From G963701675 sp963701675 (GTDB taxonomy: Bacteria > Planctomycetota > Planctomycetia > Gemmatales > Gemmataceae): a stretch of 64,000 bases of DNA. This document shows, in pieces, positions 53,919-62,950 of the stretch. Positions within the stretch are counted from its first letter, which is position 1. Each line of letters opens with the position of its first letter. The notes under the pieces are model-generated. The model made no database searches. It had not been told where the DNA came from and saw only the letters and a program-made list of their open reading frames with translations. Where the stretch lies: NCBI GenBank assembly GCA_963701675.1, contig OY969623.1, positions 7,874,001-7,938,000 of the forward strand. Direction: 5' to 3'. The position numbers and the translations under genes are program-made.

Positions 53919-56028
53919 TTCCCATCTGATAGAGAATGAACGCATAGGTCAGTGCCTCTTCCTTGAGGCTGTCATACCGGCCCGAATGACCGCCGTGCCC
54001 CGCCGCCATGTTAACGGTGAATAGTAAAGGGTTCTTGTCTGTTTTCAGGCTGCGCAGCTTGGCCACATACTTGGCCGGCTCCCAGTACATGACCTGACTG
54101 TCGTTGAAGGATGTTCGCACCAGCAGGGCAGGGTAGTCCTTTGCAGCGATGTGGGTGTACGGGCAATACGACTTCATGTACTCGTACTCGTCCTTCAAAT
54201 TGGGATTGCCCCACTCGAGGTATTCTTGGATCGTCAGCGGCAGCGAAGCGTCGAGCATCGTGTTGATGACGTCCACGAATGGCACTTCGAGCACCCCTGC
54301 CTTGCACAAGTCAGGCCGTATGTTCACGACGGCGCCAACCAGCAGACCCCCGGCGCTGCCGCCCTGAATAACCAAACGATCGCGGGCGCCGTACTTCTGG
54401 GCAACGAGGTGGTCGGCAACGGCGATAAAGTCCGTGAACGTGTTTCGTTTGTTGAGCATCTTGCCCTGGTCATGCCACGCCTCACCCATTTCGCGCCCGC
54501 CGCGGATGTGGCCGACGGTATAGACAACGCCGCGGTCGAGCAGGCTCATGAGATTGGAGTCGAATTCCGGAGTCATGCTCGCGCCGTAGGAGCCGTAGCC
54601 GTAAAGTAGAATCGGCGCGGTCCCATTCTTTTCCAAACCCTTCTTGTACACGAGAGAGACGGGCACTTGGACGCCATCGGCCGCCGTCGCCATGATGCGC
54701 TGGGAGTAATAACGCGATGGGTCGTGTCCCTTTACTTCCGTTTGCTTCACGAGCTTTCGTTCACTTTTGTCCATGTCGTAGTCGTAGATCGAGTCCGGCG
54801 TGACAAAGGATTCGTAGCCGTACCGCAGGGTGGTTGTGTCGAATTCGGGATTTGCATCCGTGCGAATGGAATAAACGGCCTCTGGGACATCGACACGATG
54901 ATTCAGGCTTGAACGGAAATCGTGGATCCGCAATGAATGGAGGCCGGCCTCAGACTCCGTGATGACTGCATGGTTGGCAAAGAGCGTAACGCCTTCAAGC
55001 AATACGTTGGGACGATGAGGCATCATCTCTTTCCAATTTGACGGAGACGGATCGGCAACCGGGGCCGTGACCAGCCGGTAATTCTTTGCATCTTTGTCGC
55101 TCCGAATGTAGAAAAGTCCGTCGCGATGATCTACGTCATAGCGATGGCCTTCTTCGCGCGGCAGAATGACCTTGGGTGTTTCCGTCGGTTTGTCGGCCCG
55201 TAGGTAGCGGCATTCACTGGTGGTTGAACTGTCCGAATCAATCAACACGAACTTTCGGTCACGCGAACGGCGGGCCACCAGCACGTAGAGCGGATCCTTC
55301 TCTTCGTACACAACTTCATCCACCTTGCCGCCCAACGTGTGGCGATGCAGCCGATACGGCCGTTTCGCCTCGTCCTCTGTGATGTAAAACAAGGTGTTGT
55401 TGTCGGCGCCCCAAACGGCGATTTGAACCTTCGCGATTTGATCCGGCAGCAACTTTCCGGTTCGTAGATCTTTGACGTGCAACGTGTATTCGCGGAAGCC
55501 CGTTACGTCCGTGGAATACGCAAGCAGGTTATGGTCATCGCTGACGGCAAACACGCCGACGCTGAAGAACTTCTCGCCTTTTCCGAGTTCATTCGAATCG
55601 AGAATGATCTCCTCTTTTGCGTCGAGTGTCTTGTGTTTGCGGCAGTGGATTCGGTACTGCTTACCCTGCTCGGTGCGCGTGTAGTACCAATACTTGCCGC
55701 GACGTGCCGGTGGAGTATCGTCCGTTTGTTTGATTCGGCCCAGCATTTCGCTGTAGAGCTTTTCCTGAAACGGAACCGTTGGCTTCAGAACGGCATCGGC
55801 GTACGCATTCTCCGCAGTCAGGTAGGAGATTACTTCGGGATTCGACTTCTCTCGCATCCAAAAGTAATCATCCGTTCGAGTGTCTCCGTGAATCGTGCTG
55901 GATTTCTGGATTTTCTTTGCGACCGGTGGTTTAGCGGCAGCGGAGTCAAGCGACTGACCCTGCACGAAGGTTGGAAAGCACAGAAACAGTGAGGGCAGGA
56001 TCAGACATCGTAGCTTTATGGCCGTCAT
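53908..56028 (-). CDS. Exported prolyl oligopeptidase-family (S9A, oligopeptidase B-like) serine peptidase
   Basis: The 706-residue protein starts at the ATG at 56028 (GGAG upstream) with a signal peptide (CLILPSLFLCFPTFVQG). The seven-bladed N-terminal propeller (about 90-430) is followed by the alpha/beta-hydrolase domain. The catalytic Ser is in VIQGGSAGGLLVGAV (about residue 558), Asp in SFNDSQVMYWEP, His in AAGHGGHSGR. The early DDYFWMREKSNPEVISYL block and YYTRTEQGKQY are typical of oligopeptidase B. It would cleave after basic or Pro residues of short peptides outside the cytoplasm. It is the last gene of a minus-strand row and converges with the aminotransferase. Confidence 0.94.
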   Translation of the reverse strand: MTAIKLRCLILPSLFLCFPTFVQGQSLDSAAAKPPVAKKIQKSSTIHGDTRTDDYFWMREKSNPEVISYLTAENAYADAVLKPTVPFQEKLYSEMLGRIKQTDDTPPARRGKYWYYTRTEQGKQYRIHCRKHKTLDAKEEIILDSNELGKGEKFFSVGVFAVSDDHNLLAYSTDVTGFREYTLHVKDLRTGKLLPDQIAKVQIAVWGADNNTLFYITEDEAKRPYRLHRHTLGGKVDEVVYEEKDPLYVLVARRSRDRKFVLIDSDSSTTSECRYLRADKPTETPKVILPREEGHRYDVDHRDGLFYIRSDKDAKNYRLVTAPVADPSPSNWKEMMPHRPNVLLEGVTLFANHAVITESEAGLHSLRIHDFRSSLNHRVDVPEAVYSIRTDANPEFDTTTLRYGYESFVTPDSIYDYDMDKSERKLVKQTEVKGHDPSRYYSQRIMATAADGVQVPVSLVYKKGLEKNGTAPILLYGYGSYGASMTPEFDSNLMSLLDRGVVYTVGHIRGGREMGEAWHDQGKMLNKRNTFTDFIAVADHLVAQKYGARDRLVIQGGSAGGLLVGAVVNIRPDLCKAGVLEVPFVDVINTMLDASLPLTIQEYLEWGNPNLKDEYEYMKSYCPYTHIAAKDYPALLVRTSFNDSQVMYWEPAKYVAKLRSLKTDKNPLLFTVNMAAGHGGHSGRYDSLKEEALTYAFILYQMGITN

Positions 56029-56108
56029 CGAGTTCTCCGGTTCTTAGACTCACCAAGACAAACGTTGGTTTCAGTTTACCGATCTAAAACCGATCACAAA
56101 CCGTCTGT

Positions 56109-57035
56109 CTAAAACTTTGCAGGGTCGAGTGCCAGATACTTGATGTGCCTGCGGTTCCAGGTGTAGGTTACATGGAGTTTGCCGTCGCTTCCGTGAATCA
56201 TGGCGGGATAGGAAAACTCACCGGGCTGATCCTCGAGGGTCGCCACCATTTTCCATGACTTCCCCTTGTCTGCCGAACAAGCGACGTTTAACGGCGTGCG
56301 ATTCTGTGTGGAATGGTTGTAGATCAAATACAACTTACCGTCTGGCGTTTGAATGCCGTCGATGCCGCTGCCCGGGTGCGGCAGATCCGTGAGCGTTGCT
56401 GGACTCCATGTAATGCCGCCGTCCTTCGATTCCGCCTGACAGACGGCTTTCATGCTGCGTGAACGGCACAAGAGCAGAATCGTGTTTGGCGCGATTTCGA
56501 AGAGTGTCGGTTGAATCACTCCATATGGTCGATCCGGAACGCCGATGGGACCATGCCGTGTCCACGTCTTCCCGTTGTCGTTTGACCTTTCAATCCAGCA
56601 CGCCCATGCACGGTGACTCTCGACGGACGTCGGCGCCAGGATGGCGCCGTCGGCAAGTTGTATTGGTTTGTTTTTGATCGGTCCGAGAAGTCCGGCCGGC
56701 AGTTGCTCCACGGCATCCCAAGTTTTGGCGCCGTCGGAGGAGCGCCGGAGGTATCCGCTCCAACTCATCGGGTTAGGCCCGGCCTTATAGAAAAGGAAAA
56801 TCGGTCCTGATTTCTCGCGGAACAGCACGGGATTCCAGCACGGGAATCCCTGCTCCTCCGCTACGACGGCCGGCTCGGTCCACTTCTTGCCGTCAAAATG
56901 CGCCGACCAGATTTTGACGTCGTTCGCTCCTTCCGCTCGGCCACCGAACCAGGCGGCGAAGAATCGCCCGGGCTCGGTCTCCACAAGGGTCGAGGCATGG
57001 CATGACGCGAATGGCGCTTTCTCAAAGATGAACAT
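56109..57035 (-). CDS. Sialidase-superfamily (BNR_2) protein
   Basis: The 308-residue protein begins at the ATG at 57035 (AAGGAA upstream), with no signal peptide. It is a six-bladed propeller with Asp-box-type repeats: SSDGAKTWD, SNDNGKTWTRHG, SKDGGITWSP and SADKGKSWKM. The N-terminal SCHASTLVETEPGRFFAAWF motif with the WFGG...EG pattern is typical of the 'exo-alpha-sialidase/neuraminidase' group in planctomycetes. Conserved catalytic Arg, Tyr and Glu are not all obvious, so sialidase activity should not be assumed. ThpR starts 10 bp upstream; the S9 peptidase start lies 80 bp downstream. Confidence 0.85.
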   Translation of the reverse strand: MFIFEKAPFASCHASTLVETEPGRFFAAWFGGRAEGANDVKIWSAHFDGKKWTEPAVVAEEQGFPCWNPVLFREKSGPIFLFYKAGPNPMSWSGYLRRSSDGAKTWDAVEQLPAGLLGPIKNKPIQLADGAILAPTSVESHRAWACWIERSNDNGKTWTRHGPIGVPDRPYGVIQPTLFEIAPNTILLLCRSRSMKAVCQAESKDGGITWSPATLTDLPHPGSGIDGIQTPDGKLYLIYNHSTQNRTPLNVACSADKGKSWKMVATLEDQPGEFSYPAMIHGSDGKLHVTYTWNRRHIKYLALDPAKF

Positions 57036-57045
57036 GGTCGATTCC

Positions 57046-57612
57046 TTAACCTAATGGGGCGCGGCTGAGAACCGTGTAGCGCGGCCCGCGCGGTGAGAGT
57101 TCACTGCTCATGACGTGAAGCTCGCTCAGCACCGTATCTCCTCCTCTCCAGTGGGCGTGTTTTGTTAGTGCAGCCGCAAATCGGTCGTTGGAAAGTTCGG
57201 TTTTCACGCGGCCCAGCGTCATATGGGGTGTGTAGCGGCGTTCCTCGCGGCGGTATCCAAGATCGGAAAACTGACTCTCCAGGTCCTCGTGAAGGTCGGA
57301 CAACGTTTGGCTTCCGTCCCCGATGCCAACCCATACGATGCGCGGGCGACGGAAGTTCGGGAAGCAACCTAATTTTTCGACGCTCAGTGGCGTTGAACGT
57401 TGCTTCCGAGCGCACTCCTCGGTAATGCGGCACACCTTCAAGAGCTCGCGGTCCTCCACCTCGCCGAGAAAAACGAGGGTGACGTGTAGGTTATCGGGCT
57501 CCACCCATTTGACTTCCGCGCCGGTTTTGGCGAACTCAGCTTGCAGTGCAATCATGCGATCTCGAATGGGCTTGGAGAACTCGACTGCGATGAAGGTTCG
57601 AAGGCGGGCCAT
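57046..57612 (-). CDS. thpR: RNA 2',3'-cyclic phosphodiesterase ThpR
   Basis: The 188-residue protein is a full-length 2H phosphoesterase. The first catalytic motif HVTL appears in EPDNLHVTLVFLGEV (about 40-54); the second, HMTL, in YTPHMTLGRVK (about 130-140). The N-terminus is LRTFIAVEFSKPIRDRM. The enzyme opens 2',3'-cyclic phosphates, historically described as 2'-5' RNA ligase. It lies 10 bp upstream of the sialidase-like gene and 34 bp downstream of the PfkB kinase gene, on one strand, so it may share their transcript. Confidence 0.95.
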   Translation of the reverse strand: MARLRTFIAVEFSKPIRDRMIALQAEFAKTGAEVKWVEPDNLHVTLVFLGEVEDRELLKVCRITEECARKQRSTPLSVEKLGCFPNFRRPRIVWVGIGDGSQTLSDLHEDLESQFSDLGYRREERRYTPHMTLGRVKTELSNDRFAAALTKHAHWRGGDTVLSELHVMSSELSPRGPRYTVLSRAPLG

Positions 57613-57646
57613 AGGTGTGATTTCGCGAAGCGGTGGGCGGTGAAGG

Positions 57647-58570
57647 TTAGAATTCCAGCATGGTGCGGTACTTTTCCAATCGGTCGTCGATCTCGCGCCG
57701 CGAAGTTTGCTTCAAGCGATCGAGGCCAAAGCCCTCGACCGTCAAACTGGCGAGAATCGTTCCATATGCCATCGCCCGTCGAAGCCGACCCGGCGGCGGC
57801 GTGTCGTCCGAGGCAAGATAACCCAGAATTCCGCCCGCGAAGCTGTCACCGGCGCCCGTCGGGTCCACCACATTGGGCGTCGGGTAGGCCGGCATGACAA
57901 AGACGCCATCGTTCGTGAACAAGAGCGCCCCGTGCTCACCCTTCTTGATGATCACGAACTTCGGGCCCATCTTGCGAACTGCGTCACCCGCGCGGACCAT
58001 GTTATCGTCGCCGGTCAGCAGCCGAGCCTCGCTGTCGTTGAGCAGGAGCCCGTCGAGTCGCGGCAATAACGCCATCAATTCATCGTGTTGGGTGTTGATC
58101 CACAAGTCCATTGTGTCGGCCATGACAATCTGCGGCCTTCGAACTTGATCCAACACCCGCGCCTGGAGTACCGGGCTCCCGTTGGCCAGGAAGACGTGAG
58201 TGCTATCGCGAAATGCCGTCGGTAACACCGGGTCGAATGTGCCGAATACGTTGAGGTGCACTTCCAACGTATCGCGCGTATTCATGTCCTGGTGATAGCG
58301 GCCCTTCCAGCGAAACGTCTTGCCGGGTTGCGTGACGAGTCCCGCGGTGTCGATGCGGCGACTCTCGAAGAGGCGTCGATGCTCGTCGGGAAAATCCTCA
58401 CCGACGACGCCGACGAGCCGTGGCGTAGTGAAAAAGCTCGCCGTGTACGAGAAGAAGGAAGCGGAACCGCCGAGCACGTCGTCGACGGCGCCATCCGGGG
58501 TTTCAATGGAATCGAAGGCGATCGAGCCAACGACGAGAAGCGAGTGGGGAGTACCAGGAATGTCGGCCAT
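57647..58570 (-). CDS. PfkB-family carbohydrate/nucleoside kinase
   Basis: The start is set at the ATG at 58570 (MADIPGTPHSLLVVGSIAFD), giving 307 residues; an upstream ATG at 58627 would overlap the MaoC gene. PfkB family hallmarks are the N-terminal GGSASFFSYTASFF (substrate-binding Gly-Gly), LLNDSEARLLTG, IIKKGEHGALLF, and the C-terminal signature DPTGAGDSFAGG with the catalytic Asp. It phosphorylates a sugar or nucleoside; the GSASFFSYTA variant suggests a planctomycete-specific subgroup often called 'sugar kinase'. It sits in a row with MaoC, ThpR and other genes without an evident common pathway. Confidence 0.9.
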   Translation of the reverse strand: MADIPGTPHSLLVVGSIAFDSIETPDGAVDDVLGGSASFFSYTASFFTTPRLVGVVGEDFPDEHRRLFESRRIDTAGLVTQPGKTFRWKGRYHQDMNTRDTLEVHLNVFGTFDPVLPTAFRDSTHVFLANGSPVLQARVLDQVRRPQIVMADTMDLWINTQHDELMALLPRLDGLLLNDSEARLLTGDDNMVRAGDAVRKMGPKFVIIKKGEHGALLFTNDGVFVMPAYPTPNVVDPTGAGDSFAGGILGYLASDDTPPPGRLRRAMAYGTILASLTVEGFGLDRLKQTSRREIDDRLEKYRTMLEF

Positions 58571-58613
58571 GAAAAGTTGCGCGCCTCTGAGGTGGGTCAA
58601 ATGGTCAAAGTTG

Positions 58614-59120
58614 CTACGACGCTGCATCCTGGCAAACGTTCCGGCCAGCGCCGGCGTAGCGGGCGGCTTCGCCGCGACCTTCCACTAACGTAAGCGTGAT
58701 GCCTTCCTGAACCACTTTGCCGTCTTGGTTAACGATCTGGCGCTGCCAGGTGATAACGCCGCGTCGGCCGCGGGCTCGAGGTTCAATTTCGAGCACTTTG
58801 CCGCGAACACGAACCGTATCGCCGACGAAAACCGGAACGAGAAAATTCCACTCACGCACCGAGAGGACGGCGATGATGCGAGTCGGTGGGCTATGGGTTC
58901 CCAAGCCGCTGGCGATCGACCAAACCAAGAGACCGTGTGCGATCGGTTTGCGAAACAGTGATGCCTGAGCAAAGGTGTGGTCTACGTGAATCGGATTGAA
59001 ATCGCCGCTGACGCCGGCGAAATTCACCAGGTCGGTCTCCGTGATGGTGCGTCCCAGGGACTCCCATTCCTGGCCGACCGCGATGTCGTCGAAGTAAAGA
59101 TGGTTGTCGGTGAAGGACAT
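58614..59120 (-). CDS. MaoC-like (R)-specific enoyl-CoA hydratase family protein
   Basis: The 168-residue single hot-dog domain has the hydratase-2 motif with Asp and His: GVSGDFNPIHVDHTFAQAS, then PIAHGLLVWSIASGLG. The start at the ATG at 59120 (MSFTDNHLYFDDIAVG) is typical of the family. MaoC-type proteins hydrate trans-2-enoyl-CoA or act as thioesterase-like dehydratases in fatty-acid or polyketide metabolism. The kinase gene begins 43 bp downstream. The C-terminus (GRGEAARYAGAGRNV) is slightly extended. Confidence 0.92.
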   Translation of the reverse strand: MSFTDNHLYFDDIAVGQEWESLGRTITETDLVNFAGVSGDFNPIHVDHTFAQASLFRKPIAHGLLVWSIASGLGTHSPPTRIIAVLSVREWNFLVPVFVGDTVRVRGKVLEIEPRARGRRGVITWQRQIVNQDGKVVQEGITLTLVEGRGEAARYAGAGRNVCQDAAS

Positions 59121-59207
59121 AAATACATATCTCGATGGGCGATGGTCTCGTGCAGGAAGTCTAGCAAAAGCGAAACGCTTCGCAAGTCCTGCGCGGGCTA
59201 CTTAGCT

Positions 59208-59519
59208 CTATGCCGCTTTGCGCACGTTATCCGCGACGGAATAAGAGAAACATTCGGCCGCTTGCGCCAGGTCCAGCAGGGCCTCCATCGGCGGCACGAC
59301 GGTGTGACGGCCGATCCGTCCGACACGTGTCGCTACTTGCGCCAAGCGCACCAATGCCGCCAATGAGGCGCATGTTTTTGGCCGCAACAGTGGCACACCG
59401 CCGCTTCCCGGTCCGCAAGGCACAATTGCGGCCCGGCGCCAGGGATCGTATCCCGGCCGCACAAGCAACATTCCTCACGCGTTAGGGCTGCCGCGTAACG
59501 GATCGACAGGGACGTCATG
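59208..59519 (-). pseudogene. Small zinc-ribbon protein, interrupted by a frameshift
   Basis: From the ATG at 59519 the frame reads MTSLSIRYAAALTREE, CCLCGRDT and VCHCCGQKHA, with four paired Cys, then turns into an implausible tail ending at 59333. Shifting one frame at about 59363-59366 gives SLAALVRLAQVATRVGRIG, then RHTVVPPMEALLDLAQAAE and the stop at 59208. Together this makes about 104 residues: a Cys4 zinc ribbon and a helical C-terminus. One missing base near GCGCC explains it. It lies between MaoC and the CoxG-like gene on the same strand. Function unknown. Confidence 0.62.
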
Positions 59520-59898
59520 CGTTCACCTCGTATGCAAAATCCCGGCCAAGCGGCTTGGTCTTGACCAAGACCCGCGATGGTGCCGGGCTTACCGCATTTC
59601 ACACCGCCGATGCGATTTCACCAATCGATGCACAAGTCAACGTGGATGGATTGAAATTAGCAATTCAGGTGCCGCGAATCGTGAATGCATTCGGCGGTTT
59701 CAGCGAATGATCCGAAAGGTCAATGTGTCAGCAAGTTGTAATGCGATGAAATCCCAAACGAAGAAGTTACGACTTGATTGTTGACAAAGAAGTTGTTCTC
59801 GGTTTTACAAAACCGTAGGCGCGGATTACAAAAAAAACCGACAACCGAGTTTCGCTAAACCAACGCATCAACAATTCCCGATAGGTACCAGTTGCGGG
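59520..59898. other. 379 bp intergenic region, A/T-rich in its centre
   Basis: No gene is seen. A perfect 7 bp inverted repeat (CGGTTTT at 59800-59806, AAAACCG at 59809-59815) and a nearby ACAAAA/AACCG repetition lie in an A/T-rich segment. They may be an operator or the promoter zone for the zinc-ribbon gene, or a transcript end for the CoxG-like gene whose stop is at 59899. Confidence 0.35.
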
Positions 59899-60354
59899 CT
59901 ATATCGGGTCCGGGAGCGTTAGCTGTTTTTCAATTCCATTCCATACGTCCGCGATCACTTTTTGCGCCGCCGCTTGCACGAGTCCCTTCGGTACGGCTTT
60001 GAGAAGCCCGCCAAGCTCGGTAATGTCGCATGTCCAGCGAACACGAGTCCCCGCATCCGTCGGAGCAAGGGTTAGAGTCGCGTCGACCGTACTGTGACTG
60101 CCGATGCCTTTGCTGTGGACGTGGTAGTTCAATGTCTTCCCTGGTTCGGCGTCCGTGATTTTCAACGTCGTATGCAAGTTGCCGCGGACAAACGCCAAGC
60201 CCGGCCGAATGACGAACTCCGCATCAAGCGGTTCCGCTCTGGTGACGCTGGCCACGTCCGGGATGCAATGAACGAGAAACCGGCCATCGCAAAGCCGTAC
60301 CCACAGGGCAGGGGGTGGAATCGAGAAATCCCTATCGCCTTCGAAATGGAGCAT
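59899..60354 (-). CDS. CoxG-like SRPBCC-fold protein
   Basis: The ATG at 60354 is preferred over 60372/60369 because GGAAAGGAT precedes it (MLHFEGDRDFSIPPPALW), giving 151 residues. The sequence has the SRPBCC/CoxG pattern: an N-terminal LHFEGDRDFSIPP strand-helix, LWVRLCDGRFLVHCIPDV, then VRGNLHTTLKI and WTCDITELGGLLKAVPKGLVQAAA near the end. Members bind small hydrophobic ligands or assist membrane association of oxidoreductases; no carbon monoxide dehydrogenase genes are nearby, so the role is open. It is divergent from the FG-GAP protein. Confidence 0.85.
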   Translation of the reverse strand: MLHFEGDRDFSIPPPALWVRLCDGRFLVHCIPDVASVTRAEPLDAEFVIRPGLAFVRGNLHTTLKITDAEPGKTLNYHVHSKGIGSHSTVDATLTLAPTDAGTRVRWTCDITELGGLLKAVPKGLVQAAAQKVIADVWNGIEKQLTLPDPI

Positions 60355-60506
60355 TTCATCCTTTCCCATCATGGAAGAGCGTGGTGTCGTTCTTGCATTC
60401 TATACATCCGCCGCCTGCGAATGCGCAGGACTCCGGCGGCATTTCCGCGGTTGGATCGGTAGAATAGCGTCGTGGGCCACGCCCCATCTAACGGCGGGGA
60501 TCGTAG

Positions 60507-61985
60507 ATGACACGATGCGTGCTTGAGGGTTTGGAGCCGCGCAATCTCGTTTCGGACTTGCTTGGGCTATCCAGTTCATCGCTGCTGAACGTTGATGTCA
60601 TCGTCCCGGCGAACCAATTCGAAACTTCGCCGTCGGAGGTTCGAAAACTCGCGCGCGGCGACGCGGAGTGGCAGGGAAGTGCGTTGGAAGAGACGACGGT
60701 CCATGTCGAGGTGCCGCCTCGTCCGTGGTCGTTTGAATCCGTAGGTCACCCGCCCGAAGTGCAAGCGCCGGTTCGTGTGAGCCGTCCGTCGCTTCCGCTC
60801 CAACCTAAGGGCGTTAAAGGTGCGATTTTCGCTACCGAATCGCGGCTGCCGCCGCCGGATGGGCGGGGACCGATCACATGGAAGAAAACGCAAATCGATG
60901 CGAAGTTCCGCTCCGAGGGGGTGGCCGTCGCTGATGTCAATCGTGATGGGCGAACGGACGTCATCGTGGGTGATTTGTGGTATGAGGCCCCGAATTGGAA
61001 CACGCACCGAATCCGTGCGGTCGGCAACTATGGCGATGGTGCTACGACGTACAGCAATGCGTTTGCCGTTTTCCCTGGTGACTTCAACGATGACAATTGG
61101 TCTGACGTCATTGTCATTGGATTCCCAGGTGAGCCGGCGATTTGGTATGAGAACCCACAAGGCAACACCCGCTGGAAGCCGCACCTGCTTTGGCCGAGCG
61201 CCTGCAATGAGTCGCCCCAGTTCGTCGATCTATTTGGCGACGGAGAAAAGGAACTCGTCATGGCCATCAATCCTGAAGGCCAAATGGTGTGGTTTGAGCC
61301 CGGCCCTGACCCGACGCAGCTATGGACGCCGCATCCGATTAGCAAAGAGAGCGTCCCCGGCGACAAGGTGCCGGGAACCGAAGTGTTCTCGCATGGCTTG
61401 GGCGCCGGCGATATCAACAGCGACGGCCGCGTCGACGTGTTGGTCACCGAGGGCTGGTGGGAGCAGCCGCCCATCGTCGATGGCGTGACTCCCTGGCCGT
61501 TTCATCCGGTGGATATCGCACCCCCCAGTGCCGACATGGTGACATACGACGTGAACGAAGATGGCCTGGCGGACGTCATCAGCAGTTCGCCGCACGACTA
61601 CGGCCTCTGGTGGCATGAGCAGATTCCGACAGCCGGCGACCCGACGTTCGAAACACAGGAGCTATTACGGCCCATATTTTCGCAATCGCATGCTCTAAAC
61701 GCGGCCGACCTGAACAACGACGGCCTCGTTGACCTGGTGAGCGGCAAGCGCTGGTGGGCACACGGCGTCGACGGCGATCCCGGTTCAAGCGAGCCCGCGG
61801 TTCTCTATTGGTTCGAAGCCCGGCCCGGTTCTGCCGGCGGAGTGGTGTTCCAGCCGCGTGAGATCGACCGGACTTCGGGAATCGGCACGCAATTCACGGT
61901 TGCGGACACGAACGGTGACGGCCTGCTAGACATCATCGTTTCGAACAAGAAGGGAGTTCACATATTTGAGCAAGAAGGCGTGTGA
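60507..61985 (+). CDS. FG-GAP/VCBS-repeat surface protein with LEPR N-terminus
   Basis: The 492-residue protein starts MTRCVLEGLEPRNLVSDLLG. The EGLEPRNLVS element is a clear member of the LEPR-xLL N-terminal motif, and no typical signal peptide is present. After a linker (about 30-125) come FG-GAP/VCBS-type repeats with 'D.N.DG..D' calcium loops: VADVNRDGRTDVIVGDLW, PGDFNDDNWSDVIVI, GDINSDGRVDVLV, YDVNEDGLADVIS, ADLNNDGLVDLVSG and ADTNGDGLLDIIVS. These build an integrin-alpha-like beta-propeller at the surface. GGCGGGGA upstream supports the start. Its stop overlaps the next start (TGATG). Confidence 0.86.
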   Translation: MTRCVLEGLEPRNLVSDLLGLSSSSLLNVDVIVPANQFETSPSEVRKLARGDAEWQGSALEETTVHVEVPPRPWSFESVGHPPEVQAPVRVSRPSLPLQPKGVKGAIFATESRLPPPDGRGPITWKKTQIDAKFRSEGVAVADVNRDGRTDVIVGDLWYEAPNWNTHRIRAVGNYGDGATTYSNAFAVFPGDFNDDNWSDVIVIGFPGEPAIWYENPQGNTRWKPHLLWPSACNESPQFVDLFGDGEKELVMAINPEGQMVWFEPGPDPTQLWTPHPISKESVPGDKVPGTEVFSHGLGAGDINSDGRVDVLVTEGWWEQPPIVDGVTPWPFHPVDIAPPSADMVTYDVNEDGLADVISSSPHDYGLWWHEQIPTAGDPTFETQELLRPIFSQSHALNAADLNNDGLVDLVSGKRWWAHGVDGDPGSSEPAVLYWFEARPGSAGGVVFQPREIDRTSGIGTQFTVADTNGDGLLDIIVSNKKGVHIFEQEGV

Positions 61986-62944
61986 TGAACAGCGTCTCCG
62001 ACGTGCTCTGTGCCGGCATCATCGTCGCCGACCACGTTTGTAATCCAATCTCTCATGTGCCTGCCGCCGGCGAACTCGTGACGACCGATCGGATGCTGCT
62101 TACCATCGGCGGGTGTGCCGCCAACGTTGCCGTTAACCTGCGAAAAATGGGGGTGTCCGCGGCTGTCTCAGGACGGGTCGGCGATGATGCCTTTGGTCGA
62201 ATCGTCGTGGAAATGTTGCAAGCGCACGGTGTGGACATTTCGCATGTACGCACCAGCACCGGCTGCAACACTAGCCAAACGATGATCGTGAACGTTTCCG
62301 GGGAGGACCGGCGGTTCATTCACAATTTCGGCGCCAACGCCGAGTTTCGCGTAGCCGACATACCCATAGGACCAAAGGCTCAGGGCAAAGTGCTATACTT
62401 GGGCGGTTACCTGGTTATGTCGAACATTCGCACCGAGGAGTTGGCGACGAGGTTTGCCGCGACACGTCGTAGCGGCGCCCTAACGGTTCTGGATGTCGTA
62501 ACTCCTGGGCCCGGCAAATACGAATCGGCGTTCCTCAACCTGTTGCCGCATGTCGATGTCTTCCTTCCGAATCAGCACGAGGCCGAATTGATTTGTGGCG
62601 AGTCCGATCCGGTGCGGCAGGCCGAGGCTTTCCGCGGAATGGGGGCGCGGACGGTCGTCATCACAATGGGCGCGGATGGATCCGTGTTGCTCAGTGACGG
62701 CGTTCGACTTCGGGCCGGTGTCTATCCCATGCCCTATGTGGACGGCAGCGGCGGTGGTGACGCCTTTGCGGCGGGGTTTATCTACGGACTGCTGAATGGA
62801 ATGAAACCGTCCGATTGCCTTCGCGTGGCCAGTGCTCTTGGGGCAAGTTGCGTGCGCGCCGTCGGTACGACTCCCGGTGTCTTCACCCGATCAGAGTGCG
62901 AGACTTTCATGGATTCGCATAACCTCGCGGTCGAATCGTTGTAG
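61985..62944 (+). CDS. PfkB-family (ribokinase-like) sugar kinase
   Basis: The ATG at 61985 overlaps the stop of the preceding gene; a GTG one codon earlier is also possible. The 319-residue protein has the ribokinase layout: LLTIGGCAANVAVNLRKMGV, SGRVGDDAFGRIVVEML, LPNQHEAELICGE, TVVITMGADGSVLL, and the C-terminal signature DGSGGGDAFAAGF in place of the usual GAGD. The catalytic Asp is retained. The substrate could be ribose or another sugar; it differs from the PfkB kinase at 57647. The pairing with a surface FG-GAP gene is unusual and may simply reflect translational coupling. Confidence 0.9.
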   Translation: MNSVSDVLCAGIIVADHVCNPISHVPAAGELVTTDRMLLTIGGCAANVAVNLRKMGVSAAVSGRVGDDAFGRIVVEMLQAHGVDISHVRTSTGCNTSQTMIVNVSGEDRRFIHNFGANAEFRVADIPIGPKAQGKVLYLGGYLVMSNIRTEELATRFAATRRSGALTVLDVVTPGPGKYESAFLNLLPHVDVFLPNQHEAELICGESDPVRQAEAFRGMGARTVVITMGADGSVLLSDGVRLRAGVYPMPYVDGSGGGDAFAAGFIYGLLNGMKPSDCLRVASALGASCVRAVGTTPGVFTRSECETFMDSHNLAVESL

Positions 62945-62950
62945 AATCGA

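Noticed and set aside
59781..59815. TTGACA with downstream A/T-rich box as a plus-strand promoter
   Set aside because: The -10 match is poor and no plus-strand gene starts until 60507.
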